DNA from: Ignavibacteriales bacterium
GTDB lineage: Bacteria; Bacteroidota; Ignavibacteria; Ignavibacteriales; Melioribacteraceae
Reading direction: 5' to 3'
Assembly (NCBI GenBank): GCA_020059785.1
Contig: JAGVBL010000174.1
Span: 1 to 14,735 of the forward strand
DNA length: 14,735 nt
The translations under genes were made by a program, and so were the position numbers. The notes below the pieces were generated by a model that saw only the letters and a program-made list of their open reading frames with translations, did not search any database and was not told where the DNA came from. Positions 6,987 through 14,735 of this stretch are shown piece by piece; positions within the stretch are counted from its first letter, which is position 1, and each line of letters begins with the position of its first letter.

Positions 6987-6995
6987 GTTGTGGTA

Positions 6996-8234
6996 TTATA
7001 GTTTTTCAAAAAAATCTTGAACTTTTTTAAACGCTTTTCCAAAATCTATTTTTTTGGATGTTGTTTTTACTGTTGTAAAACCTTCTGAAGATGATTTGCC
7101 GGGAATTCCTTTTATAAGCCCGGCTACAGTTGCAAATTCCGGGCTTTCAACTTCGTTAGATAGCCCTGAACCTAATTCAAGCGGAACACCAATTCTTGCC
7201 GGAAGACCGAAGACATCTTCAGCAAGTTCAGTACATCCTTTAAGAAGTGATCCTCCGCCGGTTAATACTACACCAGCTTTAATTTTATTTTTGAATCCGC
7301 TGTTACGAAGTTCATTTTCAATTAAGGAAAAAAGTTCTCTCATTCTTACACTAATAATTTGTGTAAGAAGAGTAACAGGAATTTTTATATTTCCGCGAGC
7401 ACCTACACCTTTAATAAAAATGTCTTCGTCTTTAACAATAGCGGTTTCTATTGCATATCCATATTCCTTCTTAAGTTTTTCTGCATCGGTAGTAACAATT
7501 CCTAATGTTTCTCTTATATCATTTGTAACCTGATTACCTGCAACGCCAATTACTTTAGTATGTTTTATTGCTTTCTTATGATAAATTGCTATATCCGTAG
7601 TTCCCCCGCCAATATCTATCAACAATATTCCCAGATCCTTTTCGTTATCTTCCAGCACAGATAAACTTGATGCAACCGGTTGAAGGATGTAATCTTTTAC
7701 AATGTAACCTGCTCTCTCAACCGATTTTTTTATATTCTGAATAGCCGGAACAGATGCAAGGACAACATGATTAACCGCTTCTAAACGCTGACCGGACATT
7801 CCAATCGGATCGTCAATACCACCCTGATAATCTACAAAGTACTCTTCCGGAATTATGTGAAGTATCTGACGATCGGATGGGATTCTTATTGTAAGTACAT
7901 CGGATTTTAATCTTTCGAGATCGCTTGCAGCAATTTCGTGTTCCGGGTTATTGATTGTAACATAATTTCTATGACGCAAACTTGTAATATGTTCTCCGGC
8001 AACGCCAACATTTAATTCTTTTACAGTAAGACCGGCACGGTTTGATGCAATGTTCATTGCTTCTGTAATAGCTTCGGCTGTTTTAGAAATGTTTGCAACC
8101 AATCCTCTGTTTAATCCTTCCGAAGGGGCAACACCGAAACCAAGAATGTTTATTGAGTTCTCAGTTTTTTCTGCTATAACTGCACAAACTTTTGTTGTTC
8201 CTAAATCCAATCCCGCTATAATATTTTTCTTCAT
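6996..8234 (-). CDS. ftsA: Cell division protein FtsA
   Basis: FtsA is an actin-like ATPase that binds the FtsZ tail and tethers the Z ring to the inner membrane. The 412-residue protein shows phosphate-1 motif GLDLGTTKV (8-16), phosphate-2 motif DIGGGTTD (207-214) and adenosine motif TGGGSLL (325-331). The SHS2-type 1C insert falls at about 85-165. A linker after about residue 378 ends in FGKAFKKVQDFFEKL (398-412), an amphipathic helix of the kind that inserts into the membrane. The ATG overlaps the ftsQ stop (ATGA), so translation is probably coupled. A purine-rich GAGGGG lies 11 nt or more before the start, too far for an ideal ribosome site. Nothing appears truncated. Confidence 0.98.
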   Translation of the reverse strand: MKKNIIAGLDLGTTKVCAVIAEKTENSINILGFGVAPSEGLNRGLVANISKTAEAITEAMNIASNRAGLTVKELNVGVAGEHITSLRHRNYVTINNPEHEIAASDLERLKSDVLTIRIPSDRQILHIIPEEYFVDYQGGIDDPIGMSGQRLEAVNHVVLASVPAIQNIKKSVERAGYIVKDYILQPVASSLSVLEDNEKDLGILLIDIGGGTTDIAIYHKKAIKHTKVIGVAGNQVTNDIRETLGIVTTDAEKLKKEYGYAIETAIVKDEDIFIKGVGARGNIKIPVTLLTQIISVRMRELFSLIENELRNSGFKNKIKAGVVLTGGGSLLKGCTELAEDVFGLPARIGVPLELGSGLSNEVESPEFATVAGLIKGIPGKSSSEGFTTVKTTSKKIDFGKAFKKVQDFFEKL

Positions 8235-9001
8235 GACTTTTTATTCCCCTCTGTTGAGGTTTCTTTAATTCCCAAATAAACATGCCCGGAAAATCTCATG
8301 TCGACATATTCCATAATGTTATTTATTTCTTTTCCTTTCAGGTAAGTCCAAAAATTATTGAAGTAAATTGTTCTTTTAACTTCACTGCCTCTTCCGATAA
8401 TAACAGGATAATTAAGAATTGAAAAATCGAGTGTAATATCTCCGCCATTTTGCAAATCGACTACATTAAGCGCATCATACAATTCCGGATTAATCAACTT
8501 AACTGTTGAAATAATCTTTGCAGCTGTAACCAGATCCTTATTATTTATGTAAAATTTTTTCGGTTCAACTTTTTCAAGAAACGGATTCGATATAAATGGA
8601 TAATCAATTTTTTTTGTTTTGGATAGGAGTGGCAGAATTTGCAGATCTTCTGTTAACAGAAATTGTTTATCATTTAATAAAACAATCGATTCAAATTCCT
8701 TTTCCGAAATTTTAACCGATACTTTACCAGCGCCATCGTATTTTACATCTGTTCTTGCTACATAAGGATGTTTTTGAATTCTATCTTTAATTACCTGTAA
8801 AGTAAGATTTCCATATTGTGCCTTATCAAGGAGATTAGAAAATTCAAAATATTGTTCTTTGGATAGATGAATATTTCCATCAAGCGAAATTATTTCCACC
8901 CTTATCTTATCAGATTCACGGAGTGCAAGTGTAAAATAAACAAGCAATCCGATCATAATAATCATTACAGATAGATTAAATATTTTTTGTTTTTTAGTCA
9001 T
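8231..9001 (-). CDS. ftsQ: Cell division protein FtsQ/DivIB
   Basis: This is a bitopic inner-membrane protein linking the early cytoplasmic ring to the periplasmic septal synthesis enzymes. The 256-residue protein has a short basic cytoplasmic tail, one membrane helix (about 8-27), a POTRA-type region (about 33-103, including HPYVARTDVKYDG and VKISEKEF), then the beta domain (about 104-245) ending in EYVDMRFSGHVYLGI, the usual FtsQ end pattern. FtsQ sequences diverge widely, so the call rests on topology, POTRA features and the murC-ftsQ-ftsA order. The start overlaps the murC stop by one base (TAATG) and its own stop overlaps the ftsA start by four (ATGA). Confidence 0.93.
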   Translation of the reverse strand: MTKKQKIFNLSVMIIMIGLLVYFTLALRESDKIRVEIISLDGNIHLSKEQYFEFSNLLDKAQYGNLTLQVIKDRIQKHPYVARTDVKYDGAGKVSVKISEKEFESIVLLNDKQFLLTEDLQILPLLSKTKKIDYPFISNPFLEKVEPKKFYINNKDLVTAAKIISTVKLINPELYDALNVVDLQNGGDITLDFSILNYPVIIGRGSEVKRTIYFNNFWTYLKGKEINNIMEYVDMRFSGHVYLGIKETSTEGNKKS

Positions 9002-10380
9002 TACTTTTCTGGTTTAATCATTTCAATAAATTTTTCGCCGTATTTCCATATATCACCGGCACCAAGAGTGATTACGATATCACCCTTTTTATAAATCTTC
9101 TTAAGAAGATCCGGCACCTTTGTTTTATCGGGTTCATAAAAAACATTCTTATGCCCGAATTTTTTAGCTGCATCTGTAATCATTTCACCCGTAATACCTT
9201 CAATCGGTTTTTCCCTTGCCGGGTAAACATCAGTACAGATGAATATGTCTGAATTTAAAAACGATCTTCCGAACTCTGAATAAAAATCCTTTGTACGTGA
9301 ATAAAGATGGGGCTGAAAAACCGCAACCAATCTTCTATTCCATCCTCTTCTTATTCCATCGAGTGTTACATTTATCTCGGTCGGATGATGCCCGTAATCG
9401 TCAATAACCAAAACATCGTTATCGTACTTTTTCTCGAACCGTCTGTAAACGCCGTTAAATGATTCGAGAGCTTTCTTTATGATTTCAAAATCAACTCCCA
9501 TTTCGTGAGCAATTGTTACTGCTACCAATGAATTTCTTACGTTGTGCAATCCGGGAATATTCATTTTTATTTTGCCAAGTTCTTTTCCTTTATAAACAAG
9601 AGTATATTCTGTTGATCTTTCTTTATGTGTAATATCAACCGCACGAATATCTGCATGAGGAGTAAGCCCGTAAGTAAATATTTTTTTATTGATAAGAGGA
9701 ATAATATCCTGAAGCGCAGGTTCATCAAGACATAAAACAACGAAACCGAAAAATGGAACTTTGTTTGCAAACTCTACGAAAGCACCCTTAATATCATCAA
9801 GGTCTTTGTATGTATCTAAGTGTTCTCTTTCGAGTGTTGTAAGTGCTGCAATAACAGGTGTTAATTTTAAGAATGTTCTGTCGAATTCATCGGCTTCAAC
9901 TACAATATATTCTCCATAACCAAGACGTGCATTAGTTCCGCCAAGACTGCTCAGTTTACCGCCTACAATAATTGTTGGATCGATACCGGCTTCTGTTAAT
10001 ACAAGACCAACCATTGATGTTGTTGTAGTTTTACCATGTGTACCGGCAATTCCGATACCATACTTCATTCTCATGCACTCGGCAAGCATTTCGGATCTTT
10101 TGATTACAGGAATTTTTCTTTCCTGGGCAGCTTTAACTTCAGGGTTATCCAATGTTACAGCCGATGAATAAACAACGACGTCCGCTTCTTTCAAATTATC
10201 TGCCGAATGTCCTTCGTATATTTTGATGCCTATACTTTCGAGCCGGTCTGTTACTTCGGTTTTATTAAGATCTGAACCGGTTATCTTAAAACCCTGACTC
10301 AATAAGATCTCTGCAATACCGCTCATACCGATTCCACCAATTCCTATAAAGTGAACATTCTTAACAGTTTTCATCATCAT
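9001..10380 (-). CDS. murC: UDP-N-acetylmuramate--L-alanine ligase
   Basis: MurC is the cytoplasmic ATP-dependent ligase that adds L-alanine to UDP-MurNAc, the first amino acid of the peptidoglycan stem. The 459-residue protein has the Rossmann-like UDP-binding start GIGGIGMSG (13-21), P-loop AGTHGKTTT (112-120), central EREHLDTY (184-191) and C-terminal DDYGHHPTE (327-335), all typical of MurC rather than MurD, MurE or MurF. Three ATGs stand in a row at the start. The first, at 10380, is best placed, 9 nt after AAGGA. This is one of only two junctions in the division cluster that are not overlapping (30 nt after murG). murB and ddl, which often follow murC in other phyla, are absent here. 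Confidence 0.99.
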   Translation of the reverse strand: MMMKTVKNVHFIGIGGIGMSGIAEILLSQGFKITGSDLNKTEVTDRLESIGIKIYEGHSADNLKEADVVVYSSAVTLDNPEVKAAQERKIPVIKRSEMLAECMRMKYGIGIAGTHGKTTTTSMVGLVLTEAGIDPTIIVGGKLSSLGGTNARLGYGEYIVVEADEFDRTFLKLTPVIAALTTLEREHLDTYKDLDDIKGAFVEFANKVPFFGFVVLCLDEPALQDIIPLINKKIFTYGLTPHADIRAVDITHKERSTEYTLVYKGKELGKIKMNIPGLHNVRNSLVAVTIAHEMGVDFEIIKKALESFNGVYRRFEKKYDNDVLVIDDYGHHPTEINVTLDGIRRGWNRRLVAVFQPHLYSRTKDFYSEFGRSFLNSDIFICTDVYPAREKPIEGITGEMITDAAKKFGHKNVFYEPDKTKVPDLLKKIYKKGDIVITLGAGDIWKYGEKFIEMIKPEK

Positions 10381-10410
10381 AATCAGAATTCCTTTTCTAT
10401 CTTTTTGTTA

Positions 10411-11511
10411 TCAGACTATTTCAGCCAATTTAATTGCGCTTTCTGCAATAACACGTGCTGCATTTGGTTTATCAAATGCAGAAATGTTTTTTTTCAATTC
10501 TTCAAGTTTTTTATCATCGCCAATCACTTCAATAACCGTTTTAACCAAATTCGATTTCAAGTTTTTATCTTCAATTAAAATTGCCGCCGAGGCATCAGAT
10601 ATAGCTTTCGCGTTTATATATTGATGATTAGCAGCCACATTTGAAGACGGGACGAAAACAACCGGAATACCGAGATACGAAACCTCTGTTATTGTTGTAG
10701 CTCCCGCCCGTGCAATTAAAAGATCGCATGCAGAAAACGCTGCCGACATATCATCTATAAAAGGCATCACTCTTACATTCTTGCTGTTGTAATTTTTATT
10801 TTCATCATAATAAAATTGTCCTGTCTGCCAGATAACCTGAATATTGTTTTTGATTAATTCAGTAATTGCATTAGCAACTGCATAATTGAGATTTCCGGCT
10901 CCGCCACTTCCTCCTAAAATCAGAACAGTCTTCTTTGCAGTATCCAGTTCAAACTGTTTGAGAGCTTCCGACTTATCAATCATCTTAAGATTTACTCTTA
11001 CAGGATTGCCGGTAAGCTTTAATTTCTTTTGTTCTCTAAAATATTTTTTTGATTCATCGAAGGTGATATGAATTTCTTCCGCCCTTTTTTCTAGAATTCT
11101 ATTAGTAACACCAGGGTAAGAATTCTGCTCAAGCAGAATAATTTTAGAACCGAATACCGATGCCGCCCAGATTGATGGACCGGATACATATGCACCGCTA
11201 CCAATTGCAACTCTCGGTTTGAACTTCATTACTATCATAAGAGACTGAATCATAGAAACAATTACTTTTAACGGGAACAGAATATTATCCAATGTTAATT
11301 TTCTATTAAAGCCGCTAATCCAGATTGACCTGAAATTAAAACCATACTGCGGAACAACTCTCGATTCAATTTTCTTTTTAGTCCCTACAAACAATATTTC
11401 CGATTCCGGTTTAAGAAGTTTAATTTGCTGAGCAACTGCGAGCGCCGGATAAAGATGTCCGCCAGTTCCTCCACCGGCTAATAGAAAACGATATATTCTT
11501 GTTGAACTCAT
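10411..11511 (-). CDS. murG: UDP-GlcNAc:undecaprenyl-PP-MurNAc-pentapeptide GlcNAc transferase
   Basis: MurG converts lipid I to lipid II on the cytoplasmic face of the inner membrane. The 366-residue GT-B enzyme has the first glycine loop GGGTGGHLYPA (13-23) and the YVSGP/NSYPGVTNR region (108-138). It also has GNPVR (168-172), the second glycine loop GGSGGA (200-205, with Gly where GGSQGA is common elsewhere), and the donor-site motif ARAGATTITE (267-276). HQYINA (296-301) closes the donor pocket. Length is normal. The ATG overlaps the ftsW stop by four bases (ATGA), with AGGTAGG just upstream. It ends 30 nt before murC. Confidence 0.98.
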   Translation of the reverse strand: MSSTRIYRFLLAGGGTGGHLYPALAVAQQIKLLKPESEILFVGTKKKIESRVVPQYGFNFRSIWISGFNRKLTLDNILFPLKVIVSMIQSLMIVMKFKPRVAIGSGAYVSGPSIWAASVFGSKIILLEQNSYPGVTNRILEKRAEEIHITFDESKKYFREQKKLKLTGNPVRVNLKMIDKSEALKQFELDTAKKTVLILGGSGGAGNLNYAVANAITELIKNNIQVIWQTGQFYYDENKNYNSKNVRVMPFIDDMSAAFSACDLLIARAGATTITEVSYLGIPVVFVPSSNVAANHQYINAKAISDASAAILIEDKNLKSNLVKTVIEVIGDDKKLEELKKNISAFDKPNAARVIAESAIKLAEIV

Positions 11512-12620
11512 CCTACCTGTGCAATTTTTAGTTCTTCTGTTTTGAATGATTCAAGAGCAACATTTACAATAATTCCGGCTGATACAGCAAACAGGATAAT
11601 TGATGTTCCGCCAAAACTTATAAATGGTAATGTTATACCTGTTGTTGGTAATAAACCTGTTACTACTCCAGCATTTATAAATGCACTTAAGAGAATGTTG
11701 AATCCTAATCCAAACACAAGGAGCTGACCGAATTTATCCTGAGATTTTTTTGCAATAACAAGACAGATTGCAAATAAAAACAGATAAGCGAACAATACAG
11801 TTATGGTTCCGGCTAAACCCAATTCTTCACCCAGAATTGAGAATATAAAATCGCCGTAAGATTCCGGAAGGAACAAATCGCTCTGCCGGCTATGCCCCAG
11901 ACCAATTCCCAACCATCCTCCGCTACCCAATGCAATCTTTGCTTGTGTTACCTGTGTATTTATGTCATTACCTGTTATTAAGCTTTGAAAGTATGACAGG
12001 ACTCTTTCCCGCGCATGTTTTAATATTGCAATTGCAACGCTGGCAAAACCAACCGCAGTTAAAAATGTGAACGATATATGTTTTATTCTAGCTCCGCCTA
12101 TATATAACAATGCAAGTCCTGTTGCAGCAATTATTAGGCTGGTACTTACATTTGGTTGAATAAGTACAAGAAAACTAATAATTACAATCCAGATTAATGT
12201 GAAAACAAATCCTTCTTTAAAATCCGTTATCTTTTCATCAAACTTGTCAATCATCATTGCAAGGTGCATTATAAGAATTAACTTAGCAGCTTCGGAAGGT
12301 TGAAATTGAATAAACCCTAAATCTATCCAGCGTGCTGCGCCTTTAACTTTGGGTGCGAATAAGAATGTACCTATAAGCACTACAATTATTCCAAGCAGTA
12401 ATGGTTTGCTGTACTTTCTATAATAGTCGTATGGAATATTTGCAAAGACTATAAACAGAAACCCGGCAGCAATTACTTTCCACAAATGGGATTTAAACAA
12501 GTAATAAATGTTATTGAATTTAGTAACACTGTAAGTACCGCTTGCCGTAAAGACCATAATTGCACCTAAGAGCATAAATGCAACGACAAGAACTATCAAT
12601 ATTTTAACCAGACCTTTCAT
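11508..12620 (-). CDS. ftsW: SEDS peptidoglycan glycosyltransferase FtsW
   Basis: FtsW is the septal member of the SEDS family; with a class B penicillin-binding protein it polymerises lipid II. The 370-residue protein has about ten membrane helices. It carries the signatures KGAARWIDLGFIQFQPSEAAK (93-113, split here as KGAARWIDLG and FIQFQPSEAAK), LPESYGDFIFSILGEELG (251-268) and LPFISFGGTS (331-340). D257 of GDFIF corresponds to the catalytic aspartate of the family. The helix motif usually written QPDLGT reads QPNVST here, a change I associate with Bacteroidota-like FtsW. I favour FtsW over RodA because of the murD-ftsW-murG setting. The start overlaps the murD stop by one base (TAATG). 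Confidence 0.97.
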   Translation of the reverse strand: MKGLVKILIVLVVAFMLLGAIMVFTASGTYSVTKFNNIYYLFKSHLWKVIAAGFLFIVFANIPYDYYRKYSKPLLLGIIVVLIGTFLFAPKVKGAARWIDLGFIQFQPSEAAKLILIMHLAMMIDKFDEKITDFKEGFVFTLIWIVIISFLVLIQPNVSTSLIIAATGLALLYIGGARIKHISFTFLTAVGFASVAIAILKHARERVLSYFQSLITGNDINTQVTQAKIALGSGGWLGIGLGHSRQSDLFLPESYGDFIFSILGEELGLAGTITVLFAYLFLFAICLVIAKKSQDKFGQLLVFGLGFNILLSAFINAGVVTGLLPTTGITLPFISFGGTSIILFAVSAGIIVNVALESFKTEELKIAQVG

Positions 12621-13969
12621 TATAAATTATTTACCGCTTCCTTAAATACTCTACCTCTGTGTTCATAATCTGTGAACATATCAAAACTTGCACATGCCGG
12701 GGAAAGAAGTAACACAGTTCCCGGATCAGCTTCTTTATTAGCAGCACTAACACAATCCTGAAGAGTATTTTTAATTTCCGTTTCAACAATTAGTTCGAAA
12801 TAATTTTTTACTTTTTGTGCAGAAGCACCGATAGCATAAATTTTCTTTACATGCTTCTTTACCAGATCTTGTATCTGGTCGTAATTATTTCCTTTATCTT
12901 TTCCGCCAAGAATTAAATAGATCGGTTTCTCAAAACTTTTTAATGCTACAACTACGGAATCTACATTAGTTGCTTTCGAATCGTTGTAATATTCTACTCC
13001 GTTTAATTCTCTTACGAATTCAATTCTATGTTCAACACCTTTAAAAGACTTAAATGATTCTCTTATTTTTTTATTCGGAAGATTAAGAGTTTTGGCAACG
13101 GCTAAAACAGCAAGAGCATTGGCAACATTGTGTTCGCCTTTTATAAACAGATCGTTTACAGATGCAACTTCTTCTGTTGAACCGAACCATGAAAAGAACA
13201 TTTTTCCATTTTTAGAATAAGCGCCAACCGGTACTTCTTTTTTAACCGAGAAACTCAGCTTCTGAACTTTACTGTTCTTCATTGTTGAAAATGTGTTTTC
13301 ATCATCTGCATTAAAGAGGAAGAAATCATTTTCATCCTGGTTGCCGGTTATTTTTATTTTGGATGCGATATATTTATCGAAACTGTTTTCGTAACGATCC
13401 AGATGATCCGGTGTAATATTCAGTATAGCAGAAACGAACGGTTTGAATCGATCCATAAAATCGAGCTGAAAACTTGATGTTTCGAGCGCAACGAATTCAT
13501 CTTCTTTTACATCAAGAGATATCTCGGAAAATGCATAACCGATATTACCCGCCGGATAAGTTTTAATTCCGCATTCATTTAGCGTATGAGCCATTAAAAA
13601 TGTTGTTGTTGTTTTTCCATTTGTACCTGTAATTGAAATTACTTTACCCTTGCAGAACCATGAAGCAAATTCAACTTCGGTTATTATTTTAATTTTCCTT
13701 CTGCGTGCTTCTGATAAAATTTCTGAATCGGTTGCAACACCTGGACTTGTTACAATAAAATCGCAATCGAAAACTTTATCGGAATGACTACCGCATTCGT
13801 AATCAATTCCTTCGGCTTCAAGTTTAGAAATCCACACCTCAAGTTTTTCTTTCGAACCACTATCACTCACAAAAGGAATTGCACCGACTTTCTTTGCAAG
13901 CTTAGCAGCGCCCAAACCGCTCCTTACTGCTCCGATAATTGATATTTTCTTTCCTGTTATTTCCATCAT
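12620..13969 (-). CDS. murD: UDP-N-acetylmuramoyl-L-alanine--D-glutamate ligase
   Basis: MurD is the cytoplasmic ATP-dependent ligase adding D-glutamate to UDP-MurNAc-L-Ala. The 449-residue protein has the three Mur ligase domains: the N-terminal UDP-binding fold (IIGAVRSGLGAAK, 11-23; TSPGV, 74-78), central domain with P-loop GTNGKTTTT (115-123) and NITPDHLDRY (184-193), and C-terminal domain with HRIE (314-317), NDSKATN (329-335), GGKDKG (355-360) and LSPACASFD (422-430). These C-terminal motifs are diagnostic of MurD. The start has two ATGs in tandem; the first overlaps the mraY stop as ATGA, and I keep that one. No strong ribosome site is visible, consistent with coupling to mraY. Confidence 0.98.
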   Translation of the reverse strand: MMEITGKKISIIGAVRSGLGAAKLAKKVGAIPFVSDSGSKEKLEVWISKLEAEGIDYECGSHSDKVFDCDFIVTSPGVATDSEILSEARRRKIKIITEVEFASWFCKGKVISITGTNGKTTTTFLMAHTLNECGIKTYPAGNIGYAFSEISLDVKEDEFVALETSSFQLDFMDRFKPFVSAILNITPDHLDRYENSFDKYIASKIKITGNQDENDFFLFNADDENTFSTMKNSKVQKLSFSVKKEVPVGAYSKNGKMFFSWFGSTEEVASVNDLFIKGEHNVANALAVLAVAKTLNLPNKKIRESFKSFKGVEHRIEFVRELNGVEYYNDSKATNVDSVVVALKSFEKPIYLILGGKDKGNNYDQIQDLVKKHVKKIYAIGASAQKVKNYFELIVETEIKNTLQDCVSAANKEADPGTVLLLSPACASFDMFTDYEHRGRVFKEAVNNL

Positions 13970-14735
13970 CTTATCTTAAATGAAGCCAGACTAATTATTG
14001 TTAGAATGATTGTTATTATATAAAACCTTACAACTATTTTCGGTTCTGCCCAATCGAGTTTTTCAAAATGGTGATGAATGGGAGCCATCTTAAATACTCT
14101 TCTTCCCTCGCCATATCTTTTCTTTGTGTATTTGAAATAGAGACGCTGAATAATTACCGACAATGTTTCTGCGAAATAAATTCCGCCAAGAATTGGAATT
14201 AGCAAATCTTTCTTTATAACAATCATGATTACACCGAATGCACCGCCAAGTGCGAGTGAGCCGGTATCACCCATAAAAATTTGTGCCGGATAAAAATTGA
14301 ACCAAAGGAATCCGAGTCCGGCGCCGATTAATGCAGCAATAAAAACTGTCAGTTCTCCGCTTCCGGGCATGTAAATTATATTCAGGTAGTCGGCATAAAT
14401 CACATTACCGGTCATATAAGAAATTATTGCAAGTGCTATCATCACTATAATCATTGTCCCGATTGCAAGTCCATCTAATCCATCTGTTAGGTTAACTGCA
14501 TTTGATGTAGCGGTTATAATGAAAATAACCCACGGGATGTAGAGGTAGGAAAAATCCCAGTTTAAGTTCTTGAAAAACGGAAGTGTAGTCTGTGTGTTAT
14601 ACTGAGAAAACTCCGGTAAATAATAAACTGCTAAACCAACAACAAGCCCTACAAAAATCTGACCGATTAATTTGTAACGGGCAATTAAACCTTGAGGAAG
14701 TTTTTTAACAACTTTAAGATAATCATCAAGGAAAC
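13966..14735 (-). CDS. mraY: Phospho-N-acetylmuramoyl-pentapeptide-transferase, C-terminal part (cut by window edge)
   Basis: MraY is the multi-span inner-membrane enzyme that joins UDP-MurNAc-pentapeptide to undecaprenyl phosphate, making lipid I. The frame is open to the window edge (255 full codons), so the apparent internal start at 14454 is not the gene start; about 100 N-terminal residues are missing. Visible motifs in order are FLDDYLKVVKK right at the edge (the DD pair is catalytic), NLTDGLDGLA (about 14464-14493), GDTGSLALGG with the third active-site aspartate, and MAPIHHHFEKLDW (about 14046-14086). Hydrophobic segments alternate between them. It is the first visible gene of the division cluster and its TGA overlaps the murD start (ATGA). 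Confidence 0.97.
   Translation of the reverse strand, partial: FLDDYLKVVKKLPQGLIARYKLIGQIFVGLVVGLAVYYLPEFSQYNTQTTLPFFKNLNWDFSYLYIPWVIFIITATSNAVNLTDGLDGLAIGTMIIVMIALAIISYMTGNVIYADYLNIIYMPGSGELTVFIAALIGAGLGFLWFNFYPAQIFMGDTGSLALGGAFGVIMIVIKKDLLIPILGGIYFAETLSVIIQRLYFKYTKKRYGEGRRVFKMAPIHHHFEKLDWAEPKIVVRFYIITIILTIISLASFKIR

Noticed and set aside
6407..7020. Plus-strand open frames of 125 and 161 codons opposite ftsZ and the ftsA end
   Set aside because: They are antisense to well-conserved ftsZ and ftsA codons, have no recognisable motif, and their composition is that of a reverse-complemented coding frame.
7054..7533. Plus-strand open frame of 159 codons opposite ftsA
   Set aside because: It is a shadow of the ftsA reading frame; no ribosome site, promoter or domain is visible.
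9001..9003. Missing murB and ddl between murC and ftsQ as a deletion
   Set aside because: The order murC-ftsQ-ftsA-ftsZ is usual in Bacteroidota-like genomes, and the one-base murC/ftsQ overlap shows no scar.
11508..12620. FtsW QPD motif changed to QPN as loss of function
   Set aside because: The catalytic aspartate of the family is the one in GDFIF (D257), which is kept; the QPN form appears to be a lineage trait.
13966..14454. Complete 162-residue gene starting at 14454
   Set aside because: The same frame stays open to the window edge and encodes further MraY motifs (NLTDGLDGLA, FLDDY), so this is an internal methionine of a cut mraY.

Overview
The window is an AT-rich stretch of a Gram-negative bacterial chromosome, and every gene I can support lies on the minus strand. 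The order mraY-murD-ftsW-murG-murC-ftsQ-ftsA-ftsZ, with no murB or ddl between murC and ftsQ, fits the Bacteroidota/Chlorobi/Ignavibacteria group. So do the QPN form of the FtsW QPD motif, a TAnnTTTG-type promoter box, and outer-membrane and capsule-type genes with signal peptides. An Ignavibacteria-like organism is my best guess, by inference only.

Right part (14735 down to 5496) is the division and cell wall (dcw) cluster, read from high to low coordinates. It makes lipid-linked peptidoglycan precursors (MraY, MurD, MurG, MurC), the septal glycan polymerase FtsW, the divisome connector FtsQ, the membrane anchor FtsA and the tubulin homologue FtsZ. The genes are packed with ATGA or TAATG overlaps. 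There are only two breaks, before murC (30 nt) and before ftsZ (20 nt, carrying a consensus Shine-Dalgarno). Just after ftsZ lies a 33-codon single-helix membrane peptide gene, and then a strong hairpin with a T-tract that probably ends the operon.

The most interesting signal is in that hairpin. The first 12 nt of its 27-nt loop, read in the mRNA sense, are perfectly complementary to the segment containing the 5' half of the ftsZ Shine-Dalgarno. This suggests, but does not prove, RNA-based feedback on ftsZ translation, either within the mRNA or through a 3'-UTR-derived small RNA.

Left part (5415 down to 1) is a cell-surface unit. It holds a small outer-membrane beta-barrel protein joined by 2 nt to dTDP-glucose 4,6-dehydratase (rfbB/rmlB). 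After a 182-nt gap with a promoter-like box come an SLBB-type polysaccharide export protein, a Wzz-type chain-length protein and the N-terminal part of a family-4-like glycosyltransferase that runs off the window. Together they look like the start of an exopolysaccharide, capsule or O-antigen locus. mraY is cut at the right edge and the glycosyltransferase at the left edge. I see no tRNA, rRNA, CRISPR array, insertion sequence or phage gene, and no gene-free stretch longer than 300 bases.
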